A stretch of DNA of 64,000 nucleotides, taken from assembly GCA_947499935.1 (NCBI GenBank), contig CANMQH010000004.1:146660-210659 (forward strand), written 5' to 3'. Source of the stretch: an uncultured Algibacter sp. (lineage in GTDB: Bacteria; Bacteroidota; Bacteroidia; Flavobacteriales; Flavobacteriaceae). A program made the translations under genes and the position numbers. Below, one piece after another: positions 28,401 through 38,292 of this stretch (the first letter of the stretch is position 1; every line of letters begins with the position of its first letter). The notes below the pieces were generated by a model that was given only the letters and a program-made list of their open reading frames with translations, searched no databases and was not told the DNA's origin.

Positions 28401-29452
28401 TACCATTCCAACAAAATACGCTGTGCCGAAAATCCAGGGCCAAAACTAAGCATGATACCTTTTTCGCCTTTAGCAATGTCCTTCTCTAAAAAACGTTCTA
28501 AAACATAGAGTACCGTAGCGCTACTCATATTGCCGTAAAGCCTTAAAACTTCTTTAGTGTCATCTATATTTTTACCTAATGCTCCAAATAAATCTTCAAC
28601 CGTTTGCACAATTTTTTTACCACCAGGATGAAATACTAAATGGTTTATATCGTCTATTTTTAAGTTATTACGTTCTAAAAATGGATGAATTATATTTGGA
28701 AAATGGTCTGCAATGGTTTGTGGCACAGACTCATCTAATATCATCTGCAAACCTGTATTTCTAAGTTTAAAACCCATCATATGGTTAGCGTTATAGAAAT
28801 GATACATGGCTTCATCTTTAATTTCTGGGCCTTTTTCATCCTCGTAAGAGGATAGAATAACACTCGCACAACCATCTCCAAAAATAGCCGCACTAATGAT
28901 ATTAACCATGGAATAATCTTGCAATTGAAAGGTTGCCGTTGGTGCTTCAACCGCAATAACTACGGCGCGTTTATTTGGGTTTGCTTTTAAGAAATTCTTG
29001 GCATATATCATTCCTGAAACACCTGCGGCACAGCCCATTTCGGTAACGGGCAATCGCACGATGTCTTGTTTCATTTCCAAACTATTGATTAGATAAGCAT
29101 CTAAAGACGGTATCATGATACCTGTACAGCTTACCGTGATAATATAATCTATATCTGTGGCCTTTAAATTAGCCTTTGTTAATGCTTTTATCAAGCTTTT
29201 TTCGGCTAATTTTATAGACTCTCGAGTATAAATATCATTTTTTCCTTCAAACGATGTTTTTAAAAACACCTCCTCAGGATCCATAATAGAATACCGTTTA
29301 TCTACTGCTGCATTTTCAAATATTTTTAAAACTTTTCGTTTAAAACGCTCTTCTTGACCTTCTAACCATAGCTCAACTAAAGGTAAAATATCTTTAGTCT
29401 CTCGTTTATATTTTGGAAGTTGCTTTGCAACCGATGTTATTCTTACTGCCAT
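28400..29452 (-). CDS. type III polyketide synthase (chalcone/stilbene synthase superfamily)
   Basis: The 350-residue protein has the catalytic triad of type III synthases: Cys141 in EMGCAAGVSG, His275 in VFHPGGKK and Asn308 in YGNMSSATV. GPGFSAQRILLEW near the C-terminus matches the GFGPG loop. Bacterial members use fatty acyl starters and malonyl-CoA to make alkylresorcinols or alkylpyrones. The methyltransferase and flavoprotein genes upstream give a set like Streptomyces srsA-srsB-srsC, but product identity is inferred. The methyltransferase ends one base before it. Confidence 0.93.
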   Translation of the reverse strand: MAVRITSVAKQLPKYKRETKDILPLVELWLEGQEERFKRKVLKIFENAAVDKRYSIMDPEEVFLKTSFEGKNDIYTRESIKLAEKSLIKALTKANLKATDIDYIITVSCTGIMIPSLDAYLINSLEMKQDIVRLPVTEMGCAAGVSGMIYAKNFLKANPNKRAVVIAVEAPTATFQLQDYSMVNIISAAIFGDGCASVILSSYEDEKGPEIKDEAMYHFYNANHMMGFKLRNTGLQMILDESVPQTIADHFPNIIHPFLERNNLKIDDINHLVFHPGGKKIVQTVEDLFGALGKNIDDTKEVLRLYGNMSSATVLYVLERFLEKDIAKGEKGIMLSFGPGFSAQRILLEW

Positions 29453-30163
29453 TTATGTTTTTATTAACCATTGGTAACGAAACGCCCACCTCCAATAGAT
29501 TTTATATTTTAAATTTAATTTTTGCGATACATGTTCTAATTCTTGGCGTTTAAATGCTCTAAGAATAGATGTTAATCCATCTTGTTTTATCATATGGTTA
29601 GTAATAAAAAAACCTAAAAGTTTAAACAAGCTATAAGCTATTTTACTGCGTTGTAAATCGTTAACCACAACACCCAATCTTGCCGAATGGGAAAGTGTTT
29701 TTATTATCTTCAATATCTGTTTGTCGTCAAAATGATGCAGAAACAACGTCATTAATGCCAAATCGTACGTTGTTGTTTTAAATTCTTCAGAAAATATATC
29801 TAACGTTTTAAAGGAAATTTCTGGATAACCCATGGATAATTCATCTGCATAATCAATAGTATCTTGATTAGCATCAATACCAATTAACTTAAACTTGTAA
29901 CCCTTTTTTCTGCCATAATCTGCCAAAACTCTTAAAATATCGCCATGTCCACAACCCAAATCAACAATAGTATATATTTTGTCTTTTGTCTTATTTTTTA
30001 AAAAATTAGCAACACCACTAATTGTAATAGCATTCCCGCCAAGCCATTTATTTATACTACCTAATTTATCTAAAGTATCTCGTAAGAGTTCGCCTTTCAT
30101 GGAAAAATCGTCCATAATTTCGGTTTCTTTACTACGAAATTTGGTGTTAGGAAAAATACGCAT
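29453..30163 (-). CDS. class I SAM-dependent methyltransferase
   Basis: The 236-residue protein has motif I VDLGCGHGD, an acidic strand end LIGIDANQ, and a later LALMTLFLHHFDD, the Rossmann-type SAM fold. Its start shares a base with the oxidoreductase stop and its stop adjoins the polyketide synthase start, so the three are one translational unit. It probably methylates the aromatic or pyrone product, by analogy with SrsB. Confidence 0.88.
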   Translation of the reverse strand: MRIFPNTKFRSKETEIMDDFSMKGELLRDTLDKLGSINKWLGGNAITISGVANFLKNKTKDKIYTIVDLGCGHGDILRVLADYGRKKGYKFKLIGIDANQDTIDYADELSMGYPEISFKTLDIFSEEFKTTTYDLALMTLFLHHFDDKQILKIIKTLSHSARLGVVVNDLQRSKIAYSLFKLLGFFITNHMIKQDGLTSILRAFKRQELEHVSQKLNLKYKIYWRWAFRYQWLIKT

Positions 30164-31296
30164 TAAGGCTTCATGGGTTTTCCGTGAGTCATTTTAATAA
30201 TTTTTAGCAGCAAAAATGGAAACACTCTTAAAATGTTTAAAAGCCAATATGCCAACCAATCTTGCCTAAATAAATAGGCGATTGTGTGCCCAATTTTTAG
30301 CCTAAAGTTAAACGTTTTGCGCCAAGCAATACTGTATTGCTTTTCCATTTCTGTACGCGTTTTAATTTTTTTATGAAGATAATCAATTATAAGCGTAGAT
30401 GCCAATTGCCCGCTACGAATTGCCATACTCATACCATGACCACAAAGTGGATGAATCATGCCTGCGGTATCACCACACATTAAGATATGGTTTTCGACAG
30501 GGTTTTTGGTTTTAAAAGAAATTTGACTTATGGTTAATGGCTGCTCAAATTGAGGTACACTTTCTTTAAATATGCTTTTTAATGCTGAGTTTTTAAACAA
30601 TACTTCTTCTTGAAACGTGTTGATATCTTTATACTTTTTAAAAGATTTAAAATTAGCTATGTAGCATAAGTTTATATGATTGTTTTCCACTTTTGAGACA
30701 CCACAATAACCACCTTTAAAATTATGAAGCGCTACTTTATCTTCTGGAAAATGACCTGATACATGAATTTTAACACCCAAATAAGGTGATTTTTTTGTGA
30801 TAAACTTTCTTTTAAATTCAACATCTAAATTTGAACGTTTACCAAAGGCTCCAATGGCAATTCTAGACTTAAACACCTTGCTGAACTTTGTTTTTACAGT
30901 AAATACATCATCTTTAAATTGAACATTATTAACCACATCATGCAGTATATCTACTTGATTTTTTATTGCAATTTTATAAAGCTGATAATCCATTTCATAA
31001 CGACTCATACCAAAACCACCCAATGGCAACTTTGTTTTTATGGATTTGTTTCCTATAGTCGTAAGTTCAAAATCGCAAATGTGTTTTGCTCCAAAATCAA
31101 AAGGATTAAACCCTAATGATTTTAAATATGGTAGTACTTCGTTAGAGATATATTCGCCACAAACCTTATGTTTTGGGTATGTGTTTTTCTCAATTAACAC
31201 AACTTTAAAACCCGCTTTAGATAATTTAATTGCACTTGTTAATCCTGCTAAACCTCCTCCAATAACTATAATATCTAATTGTGTATAATCTGCCAT
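30163..31296 (-). CDS. FAD-dependent oxidoreductase (geranylgeranyl reductase/monooxygenase-like)
   Basis: The 377-residue protein has the FAD-binding GGGLAGLTSAIKLSKAGFKV near the N-terminus, YPKHKVCGEYIS as in the geranylgeranyl-reductase-like group, and the second FAD motif CGDTAGMIHPLCGHGMSMA. It may hydroxylate or reduce the polyketide lipid, like SrsC or related hydroxylases. It adjoins the YceI-like gene upstream with no gap. Confidence 0.87.
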   Translation of the reverse strand: MADYTQLDIIVIGGGLAGLTSAIKLSKAGFKVVLIEKNTYPKHKVCGEYISNEVLPYLKSLGFNPFDFGAKHICDFELTTIGNKSIKTKLPLGGFGMSRYEMDYQLYKIAIKNQVDILHDVVNNVQFKDDVFTVKTKFSKVFKSRIAIGAFGKRSNLDVEFKRKFITKKSPYLGVKIHVSGHFPEDKVALHNFKGGYCGVSKVENNHINLCYIANFKSFKKYKDINTFQEEVLFKNSALKSIFKESVPQFEQPLTISQISFKTKNPVENHILMCGDTAGMIHPLCGHGMSMAIRSGQLASTLIIDYLHKKIKTRTEMEKQYSIAWRKTFNFRLKIGHTIAYLFRQDWLAYWLLNILRVFPFLLLKIIKMTHGKPMKP

Positions 31297-31827
31297 TTAC
31301 AATTTCTGAAAATGCACCACATTTATTTTTACGGTTTTACTAAGTATTAAACTCCCTCCTCCAATTTTAAAGTCTCGCCTATTAATTTGAAAGTTTGATA
31401 TTAATTTACAAACATCGTCTTTTTTTACAACGTTTATAGGTATGGTTAATACTTGTGATTTACCCTTAATTTTAAGACTTACTTTAACCGTATAAGTATT
31501 ATCTGTGTTTTTTATAATGGACTGGCTATTTAAAAGGATATTTTTATGTTGCGTAGCATCAAAATAGTCTTCTTTTAGTAGGTGTTTGTCTCTACTATCT
31601 ATTCCTGTTTTTATAGAATTAACAGTAATGCTTCCATAAACGCTTGTAAGTTCATCTTTAGAATTAAACGCCGCCTTTATATTAAACGCATTAAAATGTC
31701 CATCGACTTGAATACCCAAATTATGGATTGCAAAATCAATTTTAGATTTATTTTGAGCACCAGAATTAATTAATGACCCCAATAAAAAACTAATAAAAAC
31801 GATATATTTAATACTAGATGATTTCAT
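31297..31827 (-). CDS. YceI-like secreted protein, first gene of the polyketide cluster
   Basis: The 176-residue protein has a signal peptide (hydrophobic to about residue 24, ending SGAQ) and a YceI-like lipocalin barrel: FAIHNLGIQVDGHF, then DSRDKHLLKEDYFDA. YceI proteins bind isoprenoid or other long lipids in the periplasm. At the head of a lipid-polyketide operon it may carry a precursor or product. The oxidoreductase follows directly. Confidence 0.85.
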   Translation of the reverse strand: MKSSSIKYIVFISFLLGSLINSGAQNKSKIDFAIHNLGIQVDGHFNAFNIKAAFNSKDELTSVYGSITVNSIKTGIDSRDKHLLKEDYFDATQHKNILLNSQSIIKNTDNTYTVKVSLKIKGKSQVLTIPINVVKKDDVCKLISNFQINRRDFKIGGGSLILSKTVKINVVHFQKL

Positions 31828-31897
31828 AACTATTTTAAAACAAGATTTATACCAAGTTAAGACAGAAAGCAGAAATAACTATACGTTTTACCGTTTT

Positions 31898-32359
31898 TTA
31901 ATGAATAGCTTGAATTGTAAATTGTGTATCTCTAAATTGGACTATGTCTCCAATGCCCTTTGTTAATAACAGTTGAGCTATGGGCGTATTAGCTGATATG
32001 GCATAAAATGTACTATTATTAACTATTAACTTTCCTGCACTAACCCCTATAAAATAATTAGTATTTGATGTAAAAACCAAACTACCCAAACCAACTACCT
32101 TAGAAGTTTTAGTGATATCTATCTTATAAAAATTTTCTTTTATTCTCTGTATTTCAGCTAATTGATGACCTAATTTCTCACGTTCTAATTGCAGCATAGC
32201 TCTACCTGTTTCGTGTTTATCACCAGCACTACTCTTGGTTTCAGAACTTAAAGATTCTTGAATTTGCTTAATACTATTTTGAATGGTTTTAAACCTACTA
32301 TCAACAAAGTTTTCGCAATGCAAATACATGAGTTCTTTAATTTTTATACTACTATCCAT
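31898..32359 (-). CDS. GreA/GreB-like transcription elongation factor homologue
   Basis: The 153-residue protein has an N-terminal coiled-coil-like helix pair with SSAGDKHETGRAMLQLEREK, similar to the acidic tip region of Gre factors, and a C-terminal beta domain (VVGLGSLVFTSNTNYFIGVS) like the FKBP-type Gre domain. It is shorter and more divergent than GreA itself, so its action on RNA polymerase is inferred. It stands alone, after the acc terminator. Confidence 0.7.
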   Translation of the reverse strand: MDSSIKIKELMYLHCENFVDSRFKTIQNSIKQIQESLSSETKSSAGDKHETGRAMLQLEREKLGHQLAEIQRIKENFYKIDITKTSKVVGLGSLVFTSNTNYFIGVSAGKLIVNNSTFYAISANTPIAQLLLTKGIGDIVQFRDTQFTIQAIH

Positions 32360-32392
32360 TACCGTAACTGTAGTCTAGATTATTATTTAATA

Positions 32393-32425
32393 CAAAAAAC
32401 TCCGAAACGAATTTCGGAGTTTTTA
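32393..32425 (-). terminator. terminator of the fabH-accB-accC operon
   Basis: ACTCCGAAA (32399-32407) pairs with TTTCGGAGT (32412-32420) around CGAA. The A-run on the plus strand gives a U-run on the minus strand just after accC. Confidence 0.9.
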
Positions 32426-32427
32426 AT

Positions 32428-33780
32428 TTAATCTTCATTAGGCTTTTCTATAACAAAGTCTTCCATAAACTTAGTCGTGTAATTTCCAGCCACATAATCT
32501 GGATGATCCATAAGCTGTCTATGAAATGGAATGGTTGTCTTAATTCCTTCTATAACAAACTCATCTAATGCACGCTTCATTTTACTAATGGCTTCTTCCC
32601 TTGTTTGAGCTGTTGTAATTAGCTTAGCAATCATTGAATCGTAATTTGGCGGAATAGAATAGCCAGCATATACGTGAGTATCTAATCGCACACCATGACC
32701 TCCTGGTGCATGTAATGTGGTTATTTTACCTGGCGATGGTCTAAAGTCATTAAAAGGGTCTTCCGCATTTATTCTACACTCAATAGAATGTAACTTTGGC
32801 GTATAATTTTTACCAGAAATTGGCACACCAGAGGCTACTAATATTTGTTCTCGAATTAAATCGAAATCTATAACTTGCTCTGTGATAGGGTGCTCTACTT
32901 GAATACGGGTGTTCATTTCCATAAAGTAGAAGTTTCTATGCTTGTCTACCAAAAACTCTATAGTCCCTGCGCCTTCATATTTAATAAACTCTGAAGCTTT
33001 AACTGCCGCATCTCCCATTTTTTTACGAAGGGCATCCGTCATAAATGGCGAAGGCACTTCTTCTGTAAGTTTTTGATGACGTCTTTGAATAGAGCAATCT
33101 CGCTCTGATAAATGGCATGCTTTCCCTTTAGAATCTCCAACAACCTGAATTTCGATGTGTCTTGGCTCTTCTATGAGTTTTTCCATGTACATATCATCAT
33201 TACCAAATGCCGCTTTAGATTCTTGTCTTGCAGAATCCCAAGCATCTTTTAAGTCTTCAGGCTTAAAAACACCTCGCATACCTTTTCCTCCACCACCTGC
33301 AGAAGCCTTTAACATAACAGGATAACCTGTCTCAACAGCCAACTTTTCGCAGTCTTCAAAAGTTTCTATAATACCCTCACTTCCTGGCACACAAGGTACA
33401 CCAGCAGCTTTCATGGTTTCTTTGGCGTTAGCCTTATCTCCCATACGGTCAATCATTTCGGAAGTTGCTCCAATAAATTTTATTCCGTGTTCTTCACATA
33501 TTTTAGAAAACTTAGCGTTTTCAGATAAAAAACCGTATCCAGGATGTATAGCATCTGCATTGGTTATTTCTGCCGCCGATATAATATTAGACATTTTTAA
33601 GTACGATTCGCTACTTGCTGGAGGTCCAATACATACTGCTTCATCTGCAAATTTAACATGTAAACTTTCTGCATCTGCAGTAGAATAAACAGCTACCGTT
33701 TTAATACCCATTTCTTTACAGGTTCTAATAACTCTTAAAGCTATTTCCCCTCTATTGGCAATCAATATTTTTTTAAACAT
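32428..33780 (-). CDS. accC: acetyl-CoA carboxylase, biotin carboxylase subunit
   Basis: The 450-residue protein has the N-terminal [21 protein letters not shown]-grasp loop GGGGKGMRG and the [14 protein letters not shown] active-site segment. It carboxylates biotin on AccB with bicarbonate and ATP, the first half-reaction of fatty acid synthesis. The gene follows accB by 100 bases and ends at a terminator. Length and motifs are normal. Confidence 0.97.
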   Translation of the reverse strand: MFKKILIANRGEIALRVIRTCKEMGIKTVAVYSTADAESLHVKFADEAVCIGPPASSESYLKMSNIISAAEITNADAIHPGYGFLSENAKFSKICEEHGIKFIGATSEMIDRMGDKANAKETMKAAGVPCVPGSEGIIETFEDCEKLAVETGYPVMLKASAGGGGKGMRGVFKPEDLKDAWDSARQESKAAFGNDDMYMEKLIEEPRHIEIQVVGDSKGKACHLSERDCSIQRRHQKLTEEVPSPFMTDALRKKMGDAAVKASEFIKYEGAGTIEFLVDKHRNFYFMEMNTRIQVEHPITEQVIDFDLIREQILVASGVPISGKNYTPKLHSIECRINAEDPFNDFRPSPGKITTLHAPGGHGVRLDTHVYAGYSIPPNYDSMIAKLITTAQTREEAISKMKRALDEFVIEGIKTTIPFHRQLMDHPDYVAGNYTTKFMEDFVIEKPNED

Positions 33781-33880
33781 ATCTTTTTCGAATTAAAAAA
33801 TTACATATTTCAATCACAAATCTCATAACACTGGATATTAAATCCAATAATTATCAAGGTTGTAATGAAATTTTAATATG

Positions 33881-34363
33881 TTATGATGGATCTACCAAAA
33901 ATAATGGTTGATCAAACTCTATTGGCGAAGAATCATCAACTAAAATTTTAACTATTTTTCCTGAAACTTCAGATTCTATTTCATTAAAAAGCTTCATGGC
34001 TTCAATAACACAAAGCACATCGCCTTCGGCTATAGTCTGCCCTACCTCAACAAATAAAGGTTTATCTGGTGCAGGTTTTCTATAAAACGTTCCAATTATA
34101 GGTGATTTTATAGTGATGTATTTTGAGTCTTCGGTTGCAGCGGTTGCTTCTGTAGGTACTGCTACAGCAGGTGCTTGAGCTTCTGCTAAAGGCTGTGCTA
34201 CCTGTGGTATTTGAGGTGTAACAGGAGCATAATGTACCGTAGGTGTATCAGATTCTGTTCCAGTCTTTATGGTGATTTTTATATCGTCCATTTCTAATTT
34301 AACTTCACTTGCGCCTGATTTTGCGACAAACTTAATTAAATTTTGAATCTCTTTTATATCCAT
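33881..34363 (-). CDS. accB: acetyl-CoA carboxylase, biotin carboxyl carrier protein
   Basis: The 160-residue protein has an N-terminal helix, an Ala/Pro/Gln-rich linker (about 45-75) and a biotinyl domain with VIEAMKLFNE, the biotin Lys being residue 124. It carries the carboxyl group between AccC and the transferase. fabH lies 23 bases upstream and accC downstream. Confidence 0.97.
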   Translation of the reverse strand: MDIKEIQNLIKFVAKSGASEVKLEMDDIKITIKTGTESDTPTVHYAPVTPQIPQVAQPLAEAQAPAVAVPTEATAATEDSKYITIKSPIIGTFYRKPAPDKPLFVEVGQTIAEGDVLCVIEAMKLFNEIESEVSGKIVKILVDDSSPIEFDQPLFLVDPS

Positions 34364-34386
34364 AATTTTGAAAAATTAATTAGTAG

Positions 34387-35388
34387 TTAGTTTTTTGAAT
34401 TATAGGCCCATTTTAAATAAATAGCACCCCAATTAAACCCGCCTCCAAAAGCTGCAAAAATAATATTGTCGCCTTTTTTAAGCTGGGATTCGTAATCGTT
34501 TATAAGTAAAGGTATGGTTGCAGATGTTGTATTTCCATATTTATGGATATTCATCATTACCTTATGGTCTTCTAAATCGATTCTTTTAGCAGTAGCATCT
34601 ATAATACGCTTATTGGCTTGATGCGCCGCTAGCCAATCTACAGTATCTTTTGTAAGATTATTTCTTTCTAGTACTTTAACTGTGGCGTCTGCCATATTAA
34701 ATACAGCATTTTTAAATACAGTTTTCCCTTCTTGAAAAGCATATTGACCTCCTTTTTCTAAAGTCTCATTAGTTAAGGCGAATGAAGAACCTCCATATGT
34801 GGCTTGTAAAAACTCACGTCCAGTTCCATCACTTCTTAAATACTCATCTTGAAAGCCTAAACCTTCTTCATTTGGTTCAAACAATACAGCACCAGCACCA
34901 TCGCCAAAAATAATACACGTGGCTCTATCTTTATAATTGACAATGGATGACATTTTATCTGCTCCAATTAACAATATTTTTTTATAACGCCCAGATTCTA
35001 TATAACTCGAAGCTACAGACATACCATATAAAAAACTAGAGCAGGCAGCATCCATATCAAATGTAAAAGCGTTTGTTGCTCCAATTTCGGAAGCTGTAAA
35101 AGATGCTGTTGAAGCCGCTTTCATATCTGGAGTTGCAGTTGCAACAATAACAAGCTCTATTTCTTTAGGATCAAGCCCCTTTTTACTTATGAGGTCTTGG
35201 GCTGCTTTAATAGCCAAAAATGACGTTCCTTTTCCATCTTCTTTCAGGATACGACGCTCTTTAATCCCTGTTCTACTGGTAATCCATTCGTCATTTGTAT
35301 CAACCATAGTTTCAAGAATTTGATTGGTTAATACGTATTCTGGCACATAAGCGCCTACAGCTGTTATGGCTGCCGATATTTTACTCAT
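34387..35388 (-). CDS. fabH: 3-oxoacyl-ACP synthase III
   Basis: From ATG 35388 the protein is 333 residues. A TTG at 35412 would add eight residues, but MSKISAAITAVGAYVPEY fits the conserved start. The triad is Cys116 (DAACSSFLYG), His255 (AAHQANKR) and Asn285 (YGNTTSAT). It condenses acetyl-CoA with malonyl-ACP to start fatty acid synthesis. It heads the fabH-accB-accC operon. Confidence 0.96.
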   Translation of the reverse strand: MSKISAAITAVGAYVPEYVLTNQILETMVDTNDEWITSRTGIKERRILKEDGKGTSFLAIKAAQDLISKKGLDPKEIELVIVATATPDMKAASTASFTASEIGATNAFTFDMDAACSSFLYGMSVASSYIESGRYKKILLIGADKMSSIVNYKDRATCIIFGDGAGAVLFEPNEEGLGFQDEYLRSDGTGREFLQATYGGSSFALTNETLEKGGQYAFQEGKTVFKNAVFNMADATVKVLERNNLTKDTVDWLAAHQANKRIIDATAKRIDLEDHKVMMNIHKYGNTTSATIPLLINDYESQLKKGDNIIFAAFGGGFNWGAIYLKWAYNSKN

Positions 35389-35608
35389 ATCTTTTATAGT
35401 TAATTCGACCAAAAATTATATAAATTGGTCAAAAACGTTTAAAATTTCACGAAAACTACTAAATTTTGACTTAATAATATACAAATTACATCTTTTTGTG
35501 ATTTATAAAAATAATTTCTTACGGTTATTTTATGTTTTTTACTACACTCAACATCCCATAACAACAATTGAGTTGTTAAAAGAAATTTATTTTATAAATA
35601 AGTCATAA

Positions 35609-35640
35609 AAAAAACGCTCATAAATGAGCGTTTTTTTATA
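35609..35640 (-). terminator. terminator after rpmF
   Basis: ACGCTCA (35614-35620) pairs with TGAGCGT around TAAA, with A/T extension on both sides. It lies 17 bases after the rpmF stop on the minus strand and could also work in the other direction. Confidence 0.88.
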
Positions 35641-35656
35641 TGCTTGCATAAGATAT

Positions 35657-35860
35657 TTATGCTACGTTTTCTACTGCTTCAGAGTTGTCAATTAATACTT
35701 GACCTCTATAATACAATTTACCTTCATGCCAATGTGCTCTATGGTATAAGTGAGCTTCGCCAGTTGTAGGGCATGTTGCAATCTGTGGCGCAGTTGCTTT
35801 GTAATGTGTTCTTCTTTTATCTCTTCTTGTTTTCGAGATTTTTCTTTTAGGATGTGCCAT
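35657..35860 (-). CDS. rpmF: 50S ribosomal protein L32
   Basis: The 67-residue basic protein starts [20 protein letters not shown] and has the L32 pattern with [14 protein letters not shown]. Only one of the two zinc-type CxxC pairs of some L32 forms is hinted at, as is common in this phylum. It follows the DUF177 gene by 9 bases, the usual yceD-rpmF pair. Confidence 0.97.
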   Translation of the reverse strand: MAHPKRKISKTRRDKRRTHYKATAPQIATCPTTGEAHLYHRAHWHEGKLYYRGQVLIDNSEAVENVA

Positions 35861-35869
35861 TTTATATTT

Positions 35870-36409
35870 TTATTTATCCGTTAATAATTTCTTTAATGTA
35901 TTCCAACGAGGATCAATATCCTCTTCTTTATCTTTACTTTCTTTAACTCTTGGACTTAAATCGTCTAATCTTTTAAGTATGTCTGAATCTAATGTTCCGT
36001 CTTCTATACCTGGATGTATCCGTTTTATAGGAACAGCTAATATTATTAGTTCATAAATATACTGCTGTATACTAATTTCGTAAGTTCCATGAGGAACAAT
36101 TAATATGTCTATATGTTCGTCATTATATTCGTCACCAAACTTTACAACCAAATCAAATTCGTTTTTAACGTTTTGATTATATGGCTCATTTGTTAAATCA
36201 CAATTAACGTTTACCCATCCAGAGATTTTAAAATGCAATTCTAGTAATGTTGCTTTCTTTTCTAGTTCAACATCAACTTTAATATTTACATTATTAAAAT
36301 CCTCATACTCAAAATATTCAAAGAACGCTTGCTCTATATTATACTCAAATTGATGCTTAGCTATCTTTAACCCTACAAATGGAATTGTAAACTCTTTCAA
36401 TGGCTTCAT
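35870..36409 (-). CDS. DUF177 (YceD-like) protein
   Basis: The 179-residue protein matches the DUF177/YceD family that sits before rpmF. It has a beta-rich N-terminal half, NVNCDLTNEPY in the centre where some members bind metal through cysteines (only one Cys here), and an acidic C-terminus with DPRWNTLKKLL, the conserved tail. In plants and bacteria the family is linked to 23S rRNA processing; the exact role here is inferred. Confidence 0.88.
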   Translation of the reverse strand: MKPLKEFTIPFVGLKIAKHQFEYNIEQAFFEYFEYEDFNNVNIKVDVELEKKATLLELHFKISGWVNVNCDLTNEPYNQNVKNEFDLVVKFGDEYNDEHIDILIVPHGTYEISIQQYIYELIILAVPIKRIHPGIEDGTLDSDILKRLDDLSPRVKESKDKEEDIDPRWNTLKKLLTDK

Positions 36410-36514
36410 TGTCGCATCTATTTTGAGCCTGCAAATATATAACTTTTTTATTTACGTTTCATTAGTTATTAACATTTTTTTGTTTATATACTATGAAGCC
36501 TAATTTAAAGTATT

Positions 36515-37585
36515 CTAACTCGATTTCAAGCCTTTACGGCGGTCATTTCTTGGAGCCTTTTTTAATGGGTTAGATTTTAGTTCTAGATAAGCTGTTCTAT
36601 TTTTAAAAATTTGAATACCACTAAACAGGGCTTCTTTAAATGAATTTTCGTCAGCAGTACCTTTTCCTGCAATTTCGTATGCTGTACCATGATCCGGAGA
36701 TGTTCTTACTTTGCTCAAACCCGCTGTGTAATTAACACCTTGCCCAAAGGACAACGTTTTAAAAGGTATGAGCCCTTGATCGTGATATGATGCTATTATG
36801 GCATCAAAATTTTTATAATTATTTGATCCAAAAAAGCTATCGGCTGCATAGGGACCAAAAACTAATTTACCAGATTCTTTTATTTTTTGAAGTGTTGGTC
36901 TTAAAATTTCATCGTCTTCATTACCAATAACACCATTGTCTCCCGTATGCGGATTAATGCCTAACACTGCAATTTTTGGTTTTTGAATTTTAAAATCTTT
37001 CTTAAGAGATTCGTAAACCGTATTAATTTTTTGTTCTATTAATTTTGGAGTAATGTGTGAAGCTACATCTTTTACAGGAACATGATCTGTTAAGAGTCCT
37101 ACTCTTAACGTATCTGTTATCATAAACATAAGACTTTCTCCATCTAACTCTTGTGCCAAATAATCGGTGTGACCTGGAAATTTAAAAGCTTCAGACTGTA
37201 TGTTATGCTTATTTATAGGAGCTGTGACCAAAACATGAATGTCATCATTTTTTAAAGCTTTGGTAGCGGCTTCTAATGATTTAATAGCATAAGTTCCAAT
37301 ATTTACATCTTCCTTTCCAAATTCAATCTTTACGGTTTCGTTCCAACAATTAAATACATTAATTTTTCCAATAGCCAATTGGTTCATATTTTTAATCCCA
37401 TGAAAATTAATTTGAGATTTAAAATGAGACTTGTAAAACGCCATGGTGCTCGTAGAAGCAAAAATTACTGGTGTACAAAAATCTAGCATTCTGGGGTCTT
37501 CAAATGTTTTTAAAACAATTTCTCCGCCTATACCATTTAAATCACCTATGGATATACCAACTATTATATTTTCTGCTTGCTTCAT
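36515..37585 (-). CDS. pdxA: 4-hydroxythreonine-4-phosphate dehydrogenase
   Basis: The 356-residue protein has GISIGDLNGIGGE, VTAPINKHNIQ, FPGHTDYLA, GINPHTGDNG and SYHDQGLIPFK, the last supplying metal-binding histidines. It oxidises 4-phosphohydroxy-threonine in pyridoxal phosphate synthesis. It is divergent from ribE with a 109-base spacer between starts. Confidence 0.96.
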   Translation of the reverse strand: MKQAENIIVGISIGDLNGIGGEIVLKTFEDPRMLDFCTPVIFASTSTMAFYKSHFKSQINFHGIKNMNQLAIGKINVFNCWNETVKIEFGKEDVNIGTYAIKSLEAATKALKNDDIHVLVTAPINKHNIQSEAFKFPGHTDYLAQELDGESLMFMITDTLRVGLLTDHVPVKDVASHITPKLIEQKINTVYESLKKDFKIQKPKIAVLGINPHTGDNGVIGNEDDEILRPTLQKIKESGKLVFGPYAADSFFGSNNYKNFDAIIASYHDQGLIPFKTLSFGQGVNYTAGLSKVRTSPDHGTAYEIAGKGTADENSFKEALFSGIQIFKNRTAYLELKSNPLKKAPRNDRRKGLKSS

Positions 37586-37694
37586 TAAAAAGACAACTTT
37601 TGTTTGTAATTTTGATTTTCTACCAAAAACGCAAACATAATTGACTTGCAGTTCTTTTGGTAATGCAAATTTAACTAAATAAACAGATAATAAT

Positions 37695-38285
37695 ATGTTT
37701 ACTGGAATTATTGAAGATATTGGTACTATTTCAAATTTAAAAAGAGAGCAGGATAATCTTCATATTTCTGTGAAGAGTAGCCTAGCATCTGAATTAAAAA
37801 TAGACCAAAGCGTTGCTCATAACGGCGTATGTTTAACCGTTGTAGCCATAAACGATAACGAATATACTGTAACAGCGATAAAGGAAACTTTGGATAAAAC
37901 TAATATTAACCACCTAATAGTTAATGACAAGGTAAACTTAGAGCGCGCCATGAAGTTGGGCGATCGGTTAGATGGCCATATCGTGCAAGGCCATGTAGAC
38001 CAAACAGCAATTTGTAATCATATTGAACAGGAAAACGGAAGTTGGGTGTTTACCTTTAATTATGATTCTAAACTTAGTAATATTACTATAGAGAAAGGCT
38101 CGGTTACTATTAACGGAACCAGTTTAACCGTAGTAAATTCTAAAAAAGATAGTTTTAGCGTCGCTATAATACCTTATACCTACGAACATACTAACTTTAA
38201 TACGTTTAAAGTTGGTACTATTGTAAACTTAGAATTTGATGTTTTAGGAAAATATGTTGCAAGACTGTTAACAACAAACCATTAA
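37695..38285 (+). CDS. ribE: riboflavin synthase, alpha subunit
   Basis: The 196-residue protein begins MFTGIIEDIGTI and contains two lumazine-binding repeats, marked by NGVCLTVV and NGTSLTVV. It converts two 6,7-dimethyl-8-ribityllumazine molecules to riboflavin plus a pyrimidine. No FMN riboswitch is visible in the short upstream spacer. Confidence 0.96.
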   Translation: MFTGIIEDIGTISNLKREQDNLHISVKSSLASELKIDQSVAHNGVCLTVVAINDNEYTVTAIKETLDKTNINHLIVNDKVNLERAMKLGDRLDGHIVQGHVDQTAICNHIEQENGSWVFTFNYDSKLSNITIEKGSVTINGTSLTVVNSKKDSFSVAIIPYTYEHTNFNTFKVGTIVNLEFDVLGKYVARLLTTNH

Positions 38286-38292
38286 TAGCGTA

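Noticed and set aside
31898..32359. 3-oxoacyl-ACP synthase, as such genes are sometimes labelled
   Set aside because: The protein is 153 residues with no thiolase fold or catalytic Cys/His; the Gre-like coiled coil and beta domain fit better.
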